Below, one piece after another: positions 36,384-45,149 of a DNA stretch of 64,000 bases (its first letter is position 1; each line of letters starts with the position of its first letter). This stretch comes from Acholeplasmataceae bacterium (GTDB lineage: Bacteria; Bacillota_I; Bacilli_A; Acholeplasmatales; Acholeplasmataceae), in contig JAUVXD010000002.1 in NCBI GenBank assembly GCA_030603805.1, positions 62,001 to 126,000 on the forward strand. The letters are read 5' to 3'. Under the pieces are notes generated by a model. That model was not told the origin of the DNA. It searched no databases and saw nothing but the letters and a program-made list of their open reading frames with translations. The translations under genes and the position numbers were made by a program.

Positions 36384-36908
36384 CTAATGTTTCAAGCGTT
36401 TATGTGAGAGTCCATATTCATCTATTTCGAAGACATAAATATCAAAACCACTTAAAAAATCATATTCATTTAAGTGTTTTTCTGCATCCTCATCAATGGC
36501 TGTAATGGCTAAGTAATATCTACCAATGTATAAAATCATTTCGATTAATTTTCTCATATCTTGACCATTCGTGATAGAAAGTTCATTAAGTTCCATCGCA
36601 TCGTAGTCATTGTAAAAATAAAGGTCGCATTGATATTCTTTGAGTTCTTCGACATAGTAAAGATAAACATCATATTCTAGTGCAGACAAAAACATCCGTT
36701 CAATTAAGGCTTCAACGGCATAGGTATCTTTATACTGAAGTGCTTGATATGTAATATTTCCCACATTGTCTAAGAGTTCTTTAAGTAAGACTGGGTCACT
36801 ATCTGTATGATAAAGTTTTTTCATGGCGCGAACTTGACCGCCAAAACGTCTTTTATAATCGATATCAAGTTCTTGTTTTTGTTCTTTAGTCCATGTATCA
36901 AATCTCAT
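36384..36908 (-). CDS. Conserved-looking cytosolic protein of unknown function
   Basis: 174 residues from ATG 36908 (MRFDTWTKEQ), chosen because GAAGGTG lies 5 nt upstream; an ATG at 36929 would overlap the previous gene and has no SD. No signal or membrane helix. The sequence is rich in Tyr, Asp and Glu (LYFYNDYDAMELNE) and mostly predicted helical. I do not recognise a family. It lies 10 nt after the hydrolase gene and 8 nt before the CDF transporter, in what looks like one operon with dnaE at its head. Confidence 0.65.
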   Translation of the reverse strand: MRFDTWTKEQKQELDIDYKRRFGGQVRAMKKLYHTDSDPVLLKELLDNVGNITYQALQYKDTYAVEALIERMFLSALEYDVYLYYVEELKEYQCDLYFYNDYDAMELNELSITNGQDMRKLIEMILYIGRYYLAITAIDEDAEKHLNEYDFLSGFDIYVFEIDEYGLSHKRLKH

Positions 36909-36918
36909 GGTTTCACCT

Positions 36919-37638
36919 TCACGTTTCAAACATCCATGTGATAATCAAATCTAATGTGATGTTTTGTTGTTCTACTCTTGTTATTGTAGCACTTCCGTCC
37001 CCTTTTTGTTCACCATAATGACCAAAATAGGCATGATTTCCACCTTCAATGGCAACATAGAGGGTATCGTTTGGCAAAAGTGCTTGTGTTTCTAAATATG
37101 TTTCATGATTTAAGATGAGATCTAAGGTTCCATAAATGGAAAGTATTTTCAAATTTGTTTCTGATAAATCTGCTGAATTTGCCGGATAAGCCCCTAAGAA
37201 AACAATACCTAAAATCTTTGAGTGATGATCTTTAGCCCATAGGGATGCTGAAGCACCACCTAAAGAATGTCCACCGATATACCAAGGTAAGTCACTCTGA
37301 TAGTTCTCAATGATAGAGGATGCTGCATTGATATTTGTGATTGCCAAACCTAAAGGCATATCAACTAAAAAGACTCGAACACCAGAGTCACTTAATGATT
37401 TTAAAAGTGGTGCATAAGCTCTTTCATCAACAAATCCACCTGGATAGAAGATGAAATTTGCGTGATATGTTTCTGGTTCAAAAAGATAAAGATTACCTTT
37501 TTTTTGAGCTAAAGATATAAGATCTAAAGCCTCAGTCATCGGTTTATACGTTGAAATTCTGACATAAATGAAGATGCCTGCACTAAGGAGTGCAAGCAAA
37601 AAAATGATCGTTAGGATGACTTTTTTTAGTATGTTCAT
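36919..37638 (-). CDS. Membrane-anchored alpha/beta hydrolase
   Basis: 239 residues with an N-terminal transmembrane helix (~4-26), then an alpha/beta hydrolase domain. The nucleophile elbow is GGHSLGGASA (Ser). The likely acid is in SIYGTLDLIL and the catalytic His in GGNHAYFGHYG. FYPGGFVDERAYAPL supplies the oxyanion-hole GG. Such proteins are esterases or lipases; the substrate is unknown. I start it at ATG 37638; the GTG at 37644 belongs to the SD GAGGTG. It begins 7 nt after dnaE ends, so it is probably cotranscribed with it. The domain most likely faces outward, given the basic residues before the helix. Confidence 0.82.
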   Translation of the reverse strand: MNILKKVILTIIFLLALLSAGIFIYVRISTYKPMTEALDLISLAQKKGNLYLFEPETYHANFIFYPGGFVDERAYAPLLKSLSDSGVRVFLVDMPLGLAITNINAASSIIENYQSDLPWYIGGHSLGGASASLWAKDHHSKILGIVFLGAYPANSADLSETNLKILSIYGTLDLILNHETYLETQALLPNDTLYVAIEGGNHAYFGHYGEQKGDGSATITRVEQQNITLDLIITWMFET

Positions 37639-37645
37639 GTACACC

Positions 37646-40609
37646 TCAAGATATGGCTTTAATTGCCTCTAACACAAATGTTTTCTTGTCGTTGAAGGTG
37701 TTTGTTCTTATCTTAAACATCATCACTTGATCTGAAAGCATGGATTCATACTTTAAAAAACTTTCAGAAAAGAGTGTCACTTCAAGTTCAGAGGCACCAT
37801 CATCAAGCAATAGAAAAGCCATAGGCTTACCTTGCTTAGTTTTTATTTTCTTCATTTTCTTAATATATGCAAGTACAATGCCCTCATGGATTGTTTCAAA
37901 GTCAAAAAGTGTTTTAAGCTGATGTTTTTGAATCAATGCTTGATGGACTTGAAGTGGATGATAGGTAATATTAAACCCTAATGCTTCTTTTTCATAGGCA
38001 ACAAGTTCAGAAAAATTAAATTCCTCATAGGTTTTCACCTGGTAATCTGTAATGTATTGTTCATAACCAGCATCACTCATTTTAATGGAATTCATCATGG
38101 TCTGATGATTCATGCCTAATTGATCTAAAGCTCCTGAATGGATAAGCATTTCCAAATTTTTCTCATTAATCTCTTTTTTGAGTCTAAGCTTAAGGCTTAA
38201 AAAATCTTGATATACACCGTTTATTTGTCTTTCTTCTATGATTTTTGTTACAGTAAGTCTTCCAATACTTTTAATCGCTAAAAGGGGTAAATAAATCTTG
38301 CCTTCAATGGTGACATAGTGATCATTTGATAAGTTGATGTCTGGTGGTAAAATCTTAATATTTTTTCTTCTAACCTCGTTTAAATAGTCCGATGTTAGAC
38401 CTTCATTACCCGTGACACTGGATAAAAGGATGGTCATAAAGATTGAGAAATAGTTTGCTTTTAAATAAGCCATTTGATAAGCAACCATCGCATATGCGAC
38501 ACTATGGCTTCGGTTGAATCCATAATCTGCGAACTTTACAATATAATCATAAATCTGTTCAGCTAAATCTTTCGTGTAGCCTTTGGCATGACATTTTTGG
38601 GTAAATCTCTGACGTTCTTCTTCAAGGATATTTTTATCTTTTTTAGAGATTCCACGTCTGAGTAAATCTGCTTCTGCGAGTGTGTATCCTGCGAACTCAG
38701 AAGCAATTCGCATGATTTGTTCTTGGTAAACAATGATGCCGTAAGTCTTCGATAAAATCGGTGATAAATTCGGATGAATCATATCATAGAATTTACCATT
38801 TCTGCGGCTTATATATTCATCAATATTATCCATTGGACCTGGTCGATAAAGGGCTAAAATAGCCACGATATCTTCAAAGGTATTGGGTTTAAGTTTGCGT
38901 AAAACAGCCCGCATCCCACTTGATTCTAATTGAAAGATACCCGAGGTCTCTGCTTGAGATAAGAGTTCATAAGTTAAGGCATCATCAAATGGAATATCAT
39001 AAATTGATAACGGCTTTATTGTGCGATTAATCTCTTTTAAGACATCATCAATCACTGCAAGATTTCGAATCCCTAGAAAGTCCATCTTTAATAGTCCTAA
39101 GGACTCTAAATCAGAGGCTTCTAATTGACTTTGATAAAACTGATATGGCCCTTTTTGAAGGGGAATATGGAGGGATAAATCTTGATGGGCTAAAATCATG
39201 CCCGCTGCATGTGTTCCAGTATGCCTTGGAAGTCCTTCAATGGCTTTAGCAACTCTTAATAGTCTCATCATTTCTTGATCGGTTTCATCAATCTTTTCTG
39301 AAATAACCGATTGAATAATCCCTGTCACTCTTTGAGGGTCAATTTTCATAACACGTGCAATATCTCTAATCGAAGATCTTAACGCAAATGTGCCAAAGGT
39401 GACAATTGATACCATATGGAAATCCCCATATTTTTCTCTGACATACTGTAAAACCTCATCTCTTTTATTATCTGGGAAGTCCATGTCAATATCTGGCATA
39501 GAAAGTCGTTCCGGATTTAAGAAACGTTCAAATAAAAGATCATACTGTATAGGATCTACATCGGTGATTCCAAGACAATAAGCAACCAGTGATCCCGCTG
39601 AAGAACCACGTCCTGGACCCACTAAGATATCATGTGTTTTCGCATATCTGACAAAATCATAGACGATTAAAAAATAGTTGTCAAATCCCATCTGATGAAT
39701 GACCGATAACTCATATAAAAGTCTCGTTTGGTAAAGCTTATGATCAGGATTTTTTTGTTTGGAGAGTCTCTTTTTTAAACCAAGTGTAGAAAGTGATTTT
39801 AAATAAGCCTCTGGAGTTCCTTGTGGTATAGGAAATATTGGCATATCAAAATGAGGTTTTTCAAATGTGTAGGTAATCTCTTCGATGACTTTGGATAAAG
39901 AGTCAAATACAAAGGGATAATCTGCAAACAAAGCTTTAAGCTCGTTTTGGTTTAAAAACGCATAATTTGCATCCTTAGGCACTTCATTTTTTTCGTCCTC
40001 AATTTTAAGTAGTGCTTCATAAACTTCTTGATCTTCTTTATTTAAATAAGATGTTTGGTGAATCGGTAGCATTTTAATTTTGACATGTTCAGATAGCTGA
40101 TAAAGTTTGGGTGCAACTTTCATCTCAAGATCAAATGTATCTAAGGATAATCCAAAATAGAAATCTGATAACGATTCTTTAAATTGATTGGCGTGATATT
40201 TTGCAAGGTCCATGTTATCTTCAAGGATGTACTTGGTGAGTATAGAATCTAGACCGCATGTGACAAAAATTAAACCTTTTTGATGTGCCTTTAAATCACT
40301 TAACTCCAAAGCTTTCTCTTGACTTTTGAGATTGAGTTTTAATAAATTTTGATAACCTTCTTGATTTTTAACGTAAACTAAAAAGCCACTCTCTAAAAGA
40401 TCGATGGTTAGCTTAAGATGCATGCCTAAGATAGGTTTGATTTGAGCCTCATGAGCGAGTTTAAATAATGAGATCATACCGTGTAGATTGGAATCTGAAA
40501 GCGCAATAAAATCATATCCCCCAGCTTTAGCCTTTAGAACTAAAGTCTTAAGAGGGATGGCATTATGGAGCATGCTATATGAACTTTGAAGATAGAGTAT
40601 ACCAAACAC
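37646..40609 (-). CDS. dnaE: DNA polymerase III alpha subunit, DnaE type
   Basis: Replicative C-family polymerase, 987 residues from GTG 40609 (MFGILYLQSSYS). AGGTGAT sits just upstream; the GTG at 40618 is part of that SD. Parts: PHP domain (1-~260); palm with GPGRGSSAGSLVAYCLG and catalytic PDIDMDFPD (Asp373, 375, 377); YRPGPMDN and GIIVYQEQIM; helix-hairpin-helix; and an OB fold near the C-terminus (KPMAFLLLDD). It is shorter than E. coli DnaE (1,160), close to compact Firmicute DnaE forms. The PHP metal motifs are eroded: HxH is replaced in ILYLQSSYS, and DHGN is replaced in LSDSNLHG, so no proofreading metal site is expected. A -10 TATAAT at 40627-40632 places the mRNA start within ~15 nt of the start codon. 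Confidence 0.95.
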   Translation of the reverse strand: MFGILYLQSSYSMLHNAIPLKTLVLKAKAGGYDFIALSDSNLHGMISLFKLAHEAQIKPILGMHLKLTIDLLESGFLVYVKNQEGYQNLLKLNLKSQEKALELSDLKAHQKGLIFVTCGLDSILTKYILEDNMDLAKYHANQFKESLSDFYFGLSLDTFDLEMKVAPKLYQLSEHVKIKMLPIHQTSYLNKEDQEVYEALLKIEDEKNEVPKDANYAFLNQNELKALFADYPFVFDSLSKVIEEITYTFEKPHFDMPIFPIPQGTPEAYLKSLSTLGLKKRLSKQKNPDHKLYQTRLLYELSVIHQMGFDNYFLIVYDFVRYAKTHDILVGPGRGSSAGSLVAYCLGITDVDPIQYDLLFERFLNPERLSMPDIDMDFPDNKRDEVLQYVREKYGDFHMVSIVTFGTFALRSSIRDIARVMKIDPQRVTGIIQSVISEKIDETDQEMMRLLRVAKAIEGLPRHTGTHAAGMILAHQDLSLHIPLQKGPYQFYQSQLEASDLESLGLLKMDFLGIRNLAVIDDVLKEINRTIKPLSIYDIPFDDALTYELLSQAETSGIFQLESSGMRAVLRKLKPNTFEDIVAILALYRPGPMDNIDEYISRRNGKFYDMIHPNLSPILSKTYGIIVYQEQIMRIASEFAGYTLAEADLLRRGISKKDKNILEEERQRFTQKCHAKGYTKDLAEQIYDYIVKFADYGFNRSHSVAYAMVAYQMAYLKANYFSIFMTILLSSVTGNEGLTSDYLNEVRRKNIKILPPDINLSNDHYVTIEGKIYLPLLAIKSIGRLTVTKIIEERQINGVYQDFLSLKLRLKKEINEKNLEMLIHSGALDQLGMNHQTMMNSIKMSDAGYEQYITDYQVKTYEEFNFSELVAYEKEALGFNITYHPLQVHQALIQKHQLKTLFDFETIHEGIVLAYIKKMKKIKTKQGKPMAFLLLDDGASELEVTLFSESFLKYESMLSDQVMMFKIRTNTFNDKKTFVLEAIKAIS

Positions 40610-40654
40610 GTTAATCACCTAGTCTTATTATAACTGATTTTTAAGACCAATTTT

Positions 40655-40687
40655 ATAAAAAAAATGCTTGAGTTAAGCATTTCTTTT
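40655..40687 (-). terminator. Terminator after the flavodoxin gene
   Basis: AATGCTT (40663-40669) pairs with AAGCATT (40675-40681) across a 5-nt loop. On the minus strand the stem is followed by a run of T (plus-strand A run 40656-40662). It separates flavodoxin from dnaE, which has its own -10 just beyond. Confidence 0.85.
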
Positions 40688-40695
40688 TTAAGTTC

Positions 40696-41124
40696 TTAGA
40701 AATTTGCGAAACGACTTCCAAATTCTACACAGAGTTCTTCTTCTTCAGATGAAGGTGTCGAATTTACTTTAAGTCCTTCTTCAAATAGTTTAGCGCCGGT
40801 TGCGATGGTGCGTTCTTGCCATGCATCCATCCATTCCCCTTCGCCCCAACCATAAGATCCAAATAGTGCAACTTTCTTGCCTGCAAGTAAGCCTTCAACT
40901 GCTTCAAAGAAAGGTTCAAATTCGTCTTCTTCTAAGGTTTCAACACCCATCGATGGGCAACCAAATGCAATCTTATCATATCCTTCAACATCGCCTGCAT
41001 CCACTTGATCGACGGTTTTGAAATCAACAGTAGCACCTGAACTTTCTAATCCTTCTTTAATCTTTTCAGCCATAATTTCTGTATTGCCAGTACCGCTCCA
41101 ATAGACAAGTAATACGTTTGCCAT
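40696..41124 (-). CDS. Flavodoxin
   Basis: A 142-residue FMN electron carrier of the cytosol. SGTGNTEIMAE binds the FMN phosphate; FGSYGWGEGEWMDAW supplies the second flavin loop. The protein is acidic, as flavodoxins are. I start it at ATG 41124 (MANVLL) with AAAGGAG ideally spaced; the longer reading from 41151 would begin upstream of the SD. It is a single gene with a consensus promoter and its own terminator, which suggests high constitutive expression. Possible clients include chorismate synthase, which needs reduced FMN and is encoded in this window, but no direct link is shown. Confidence 0.95.
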   Translation of the reverse strand: MANVLLVYWSGTGNTEIMAEKIKEGLESSGATVDFKTVDQVDAGDVEGYDKIAFGCPSMGVETLEEDEFEPFFEAVEGLLAGKKVALFGSYGWGEGEWMDAWQERTIATGAKLFEEGLKVNSTPSSEEEELCVEFGSRFANF

Positions 41125-41165
41125 ATGTTTTCTCCTTTGTTTATAAGTCATTCATCTACGGACAT

Positions 41166-41194
41166 ATTATAGTCAAATCCTTCGTTTTTGTCAA
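41166..41194 (-). promoter_or_regulatory. Consensus promoter of the flavodoxin gene
   Basis: Exact TTGACA (41189-41194), 17-nt spacer and exact TATAAT (41166-41171) on the minus strand, ~40 nt upstream of the start codon. This is the best match to the vegetative sigma factor consensus in the window. Confidence 0.9.
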
Positions 41195-41204
41195 AAGATA
41201 TCGC

Positions 41205-43271
41205 CTACATCCTTTTATAGAAATAAAAGATTGCTGCACCGCCTAATATGGTAACAACCACTATGGGTAAAAACTGATCAGGTGAATAGGTTTGCTCAGG
41301 AGATGTGATATGAATGATTCTTTCCTTGGTTGTGTAATTGCCTCTGGCATCCATTGCAATATAAGTTACACTCTTTTTACCAGGTGTGGTGGTATCAATG
41401 GTTTTAGGGAAATAGGTCACTGTAACAAAACCAGATTCATCAAAAGCCTCAATACCTTCTAAGGGGTTAAAGAATGCATTGAGTTTCATTTCTAATGAAC
41501 TAATCTTTAGTGTGGGTGGCTTGGTATCATCAACAATCACTTTGAGTTTTGCACATGTCTCATTTTGTGATGAATCCTTAATCTGATAAATGATTTCATA
41601 TCGACCGAGTGTTTGATAATCAATAGACCCCAAAATAACAACATCCTCAACCTTCAAGTGATCATAATTGTCAGTTAGGCTATGAATGAATGTGATTAAG
41701 TTTAAAGGCATACTCATCACTTCAACGGTAATGATAGTTTGTTTTAAGATAAGTTTAGGTTCTTCAATATCAAGAATCAAAACTTCTGTCTCTAGCATCG
41801 AAAGGTTATCTGATCGATCGATGGCGTAAATAAGCAATGGATACGCACCTATCTTATCATAAAAAACTTTTGAGTCATCGATTGTTAAGGTTAAATGAGA
41901 AAGTGCATCATAATTATCTTTCATTGAAAAATAATATGATAAATTTTTCTTGGAAAAATCAGTAATGATGATGTCATTATGTTGAGTCAATTCTGGAGGT
42001 ATTCGATCAACAACCTCAAGATACGTTTGATAAATGGCGATATTCTTAGCTGCATCTGTGACTTCGACTCTAATTAAATATTTGCCTAATGTCTGCATTT
42101 TATATGTTCCAACAAATTTAAAGATTAAATCATGAGATGCTGTATAATTGTCCTCAAATTCAAAATATGAAATTAAAATGGGTTCAGGACTAAACACATC
42201 GAAAATGAGAGGTTCTGTTTGTCTAATGATTGGTTTTTCTAAGTCAGCGACTCTGATTTTAAGTTTCGTTGATAGTTTATTACCTGATTGATCAGAAACC
42301 TCATAATAAATAAAATATTCACCTAAATAGCTGGACTCTATATCGTGCGTACATATGACATCATCTATAGTAAGCACATCATAATTATCAGAAACAGATA
42401 AAATCAAGGACTTCATCCAAGCATCTGTGACATCAAAAAAAACATTGATTGGTGTAATAGTTTTAAATCTAATCTCCGGAGATTTTAAATCAAGGATGGT
42501 TAATGTTGTATGAAACGTCGTTTCATGACCACTCGAATCTTTAGCAGAAATAACAACAGGATAACTTCCAATACGGTCATAATTGACTAAACTATGATTG
42601 ACAAAAACTTCTGGAAATAAATCGTAATTATCTTTGATGTCAAAAAAGTTTTGCCATGCCCATGTTTCACCAAAAGCGATTTGTAAAGCCTTTTTCGGTG
42701 TAATGGTTGGGGGTAGATGGTCATAGATTTCTACAACCGATTCATATAAAGTAACATTACCGGATACATCTGAAAGTTGATAATAAACAGGATAAATTCC
42801 AACCTTCCCAACTAAGACTTGTTGTGTGGAAACAGTTAAATTTAGAGCAGTTGGTGGGTCATAATTATCTGAGATCAAAACACCTTCTTTAAAATTAGGC
42901 ATCTTATCACTGACTGTTATTTTTAATCTTGGAACATAAAGAAATTCTGGAGGGATTTGATCAACAATATTAAACGTAATGGTATGTACATGGGTGATGT
43001 TATACGTTGGAAAAAAGACACGTTGTTTAATATGGTATGCCCTGACGATACTCGTATTAACTGTACTCATAAAGGTCCATTCAACACGATCTCTTTCATA
43101 ATAAACCTCAGGATCAAAGACAAGTTCTCCATTAATAAAAAGTCTGGCTTCTGGTAATGTGCTATAATTGGTTGCACTTTCTTTAAGGGGGATATCAATA
43201 AAATCATTAATCCAATCTACCCGTGTGGAAAAAATTTGAAAAAAACCGATTAAAGATAACAAAAAGGACAT
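41205..43271 (-). CDS. Cell-surface protein with about seven Ig-like (HYR/DUF5011-type) repeats and a C-terminal membrane anchor
   Basis: 688 residues: short signal peptide (1-16), an N-terminal domain to ~105, then seven Ig-like repeats of ~75-85 residues. A terminal hydrophobic helix FLPIVVVTILGGAAIFYFY ends in KRM, a stop-transfer anchor. Repeats end in VxDxxPPxx-type linkers (VDQIPPEF, YDHLPPTI, VDRIPPEL, DDTKPPTL). Six carry DNY(D/T) in the same place (SDNYDPP, KDNYDLF, SDNYDVL, EDNYTAS, KDNYDAL, TDNYDHL), which may bind calcium. It starts at ATG 43271 after AGAGGTG, 48 nt downstream of the ABC exporter genes, and may share their transcript. Likely role: adhesion or surface coat; the ligand is unknown. 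Confidence 0.85.
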   Translation of the reverse strand: MSFLLSLIGFFQIFSTRVDWINDFIDIPLKESATNYSTLPEARLFINGELVFDPEVYYERDRVEWTFMSTVNTSIVRAYHIKQRVFFPTYNITHVHTITFNIVDQIPPEFLYVPRLKITVSDKMPNFKEGVLISDNYDPPTALNLTVSTQQVLVGKVGIYPVYYQLSDVSGNVTLYESVVEIYDHLPPTITPKKALQIAFGETWAWQNFFDIKDNYDLFPEVFVNHSLVNYDRIGSYPVVISAKDSSGHETTFHTTLTILDLKSPEIRFKTITPINVFFDVTDAWMKSLILSVSDNYDVLTIDDVICTHDIESSYLGEYFIYYEVSDQSGNKLSTKLKIRVADLEKPIIRQTEPLIFDVFSPEPILISYFEFEDNYTASHDLIFKFVGTYKMQTLGKYLIRVEVTDAAKNIAIYQTYLEVVDRIPPELTQHNDIIITDFSKKNLSYYFSMKDNYDALSHLTLTIDDSKVFYDKIGAYPLLIYAIDRSDNLSMLETEVLILDIEEPKLILKQTIITVEVMSMPLNLITFIHSLTDNYDHLKVEDVVILGSIDYQTLGRYEIIYQIKDSSQNETCAKLKVIVDDTKPPTLKISSLEMKLNAFFNPLEGIEAFDESGFVTVTYFPKTIDTTTPGKKSVTYIAMDARGNYTTKERIIHITSPEQTYSPDQFLPIVVVTILGGAAIFYFYKRM

Positions 43272-43319
43272 GGTTTCACCTCTGCCTTATAGTAGAGATC
43301 CCATATCCTTTTTACTTGT

Positions 43320-45149
43320 TTATACGAGCGTATCTTCGAGTTCCTTCGTTTTTTCTTTGAAAAATTGATTTCGATAAAGCTCAAAGTATGCACCGCGCTT
43401 AGAAAGTAGCGTTTCATGATTACCCATTTCGATGATTTCACCCATCTCAAGCATCACGATTAAATCAGCATTCACAATCGTTGACAATCTATGTGCGACA
43501 ATAAAGCTTGTTCGATCACTTAAAAGTTGATCGGTTGCGTGTTGAATAATAGCTTCAGATTCTGAGTCAATCGATGAGGTTGCCTCATCTAAAATTAAAA
43601 TTCTTGGATTTGCAAGCACGGCTCTCGCAAATGAAATCAGTTGTTTTTGCCCAACAGATAAAAGATTTCCACCTTCACCAACAAAAGTTTCATACCCTTT
43701 TTCTAAGTTTTGAACAAAGTTGTCGACACCGACCATCTTTGCAGCATAAATCACTTCTTCATCGGTTGCATCTAATCTGCCGTAACGAATATTTTCCATG
43801 ACGGTTGTTGAAAATAAATGCGGACTTTGAAGCACATAACCTAATCTAGAGTGGAGCCAATGGATACTTCTTTCTCTATAATCCTTACCATCAATTAAGA
43901 TAGACCCTTCTTTAGGTTCATAAAATCTTGAGAGCAAATTGACTAGCGTCGTTTTACCTGAACCTGTGTGCCCAACAAGAGCAACACTCATACCTGCCTT
44001 AACTTCAAGATTAAAATTCTTTAAGATGATTTCGTTATCTTTATAGTAGAATGTAACATCCTTGAATGTGACATCGCCTTTTAAATCTTCCCAATTTTCC
44101 TTATGATCAACAAAGAGGGTTCCATACGTTTTTTCCACATCTTCTGTATCGACAATTTCTGGCTTCGTTTCAATCAAACCAACAATACGTTCAGCAGATG
44201 CTTGTGCATTTTGGAAGTCTGATAAAATTCTTGAGATCGCCATCACAGGTTCAAAGAAGTTCACGGTATATGAAATAAACATTTGAAGTGTTCCTACGGT
44301 AATAATCACTTCAAGCACATAAATGGACCCTTGAACAAAGGTGAGAGTAACTGCAAGGTATGCTAAAACTAAAATAATTGATGAGAATAAGGCTGATGAG
44401 ATGACTGCTTTAATGCTTGCTCTTTTAAGCTTGTTTGCTGTGAGTCTAAATTCATCATAATTAGAATCTTCAATCGATAAACTTTTCGTTGTTTTCGCGC
44501 CTAAGAATCCTTCTGAGTATTGCGCTGTTAATTGTGAATTATGTTTGCGCGCAATACGGTGTTGTTTTAAAATGAGTTTTCTAAAGAAATATGCAATGAT
44601 GAGCATGATTGGAACGATAATCGTCACAATCAATGCGAGCTTAAAGAATGTCACATATAAAACAATTAAGATAATAAGCATCGATAACGCAGCCCAAACA
44701 AAATCAACTAATCCCCATGAAATAATTAAGGATAATCGTCTTGCATCTGAGGTCATACGTGCCATAATCCACCCTTGTGGGGTTTTATCAAAGTATGAAT
44801 AAGATAATTTTTGAAGATTTTTAAATGCTTGACGTCTCAGTTCATAGCTGACTTCTGCTTCGATAATCCCCGCTTGATGAATGAATCCCCAAACAAAGAG
44901 TCCAAAGCCAACCGCTAAACCAAACATGCCTAAGGCAAATAATGGCCATGTCTCATATTCTCCAGCAATAAAGAACTTATCGACTGCATACCGAGTAAAT
45001 AAGGGGAATGCGCCATCTAATATGGCAATCGATGCTGAAAAAATGATCAGTAAAATCAGATGTCTTTTCGATTTAAATATAATACTAATGATTTTTTTCC
45101 ATGTGGAAAGCTGGACCTTATACTGTATGTCCTGATCATCTTGATACAT
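43320..45149 (-). CDS. ABC exporter half-transporter, subunit B (canonical Walker B, variant signature)
   Basis: 609 residues: a six-helix type IV exporter domain (~20-310), then a nucleotide-binding domain with Walker A GHTGSGKTT, Q-loop VLQSPHLF, signature LSVGQ, Walker B ILILDEATSSID with catalytic Glu, and H-loop AHRLST. It pairs with the upstream gene's product to form a heterodimer of the BmrCD/TM287-288 type. Start at ATG 45149: the GTG at 45158 is part of the SD AGGTG. It overlaps the end of the partner gene by 14 nt, so the two are translationally coupled. Substrate unknown; drugs, lipids or peptides are all possible. Confidence 0.92.
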   Translation of the reverse strand: MYQDDQDIQYKVQLSTWKKIISIIFKSKRHLILLIIFSASIAILDGAFPLFTRYAVDKFFIAGEYETWPLFALGMFGLAVGFGLFVWGFIHQAGIIEAEVSYELRRQAFKNLQKLSYSYFDKTPQGWIMARMTSDARRLSLIISWGLVDFVWAALSMLIILIVLYVTFFKLALIVTIIVPIMLIIAYFFRKLILKQHRIARKHNSQLTAQYSEGFLGAKTTKSLSIEDSNYDEFRLTANKLKRASIKAVISSALFSSIILVLAYLAVTLTFVQGSIYVLEVIITVGTLQMFISYTVNFFEPVMAISRILSDFQNAQASAERIVGLIETKPEIVDTEDVEKTYGTLFVDHKENWEDLKGDVTFKDVTFYYKDNEIILKNFNLEVKAGMSVALVGHTGSGKTTLVNLLSRFYEPKEGSILIDGKDYRERSIHWLHSRLGYVLQSPHLFSTTVMENIRYGRLDATDEEVIYAAKMVGVDNFVQNLEKGYETFVGEGGNLLSVGQKQLISFARAVLANPRILILDEATSSIDSESEAIIQHATDQLLSDRTSFIVAHRLSTIVNADLIVMLEMGEIIEMGNHETLLSKRGAYFELYRNQFFKEKTKELEDTLV

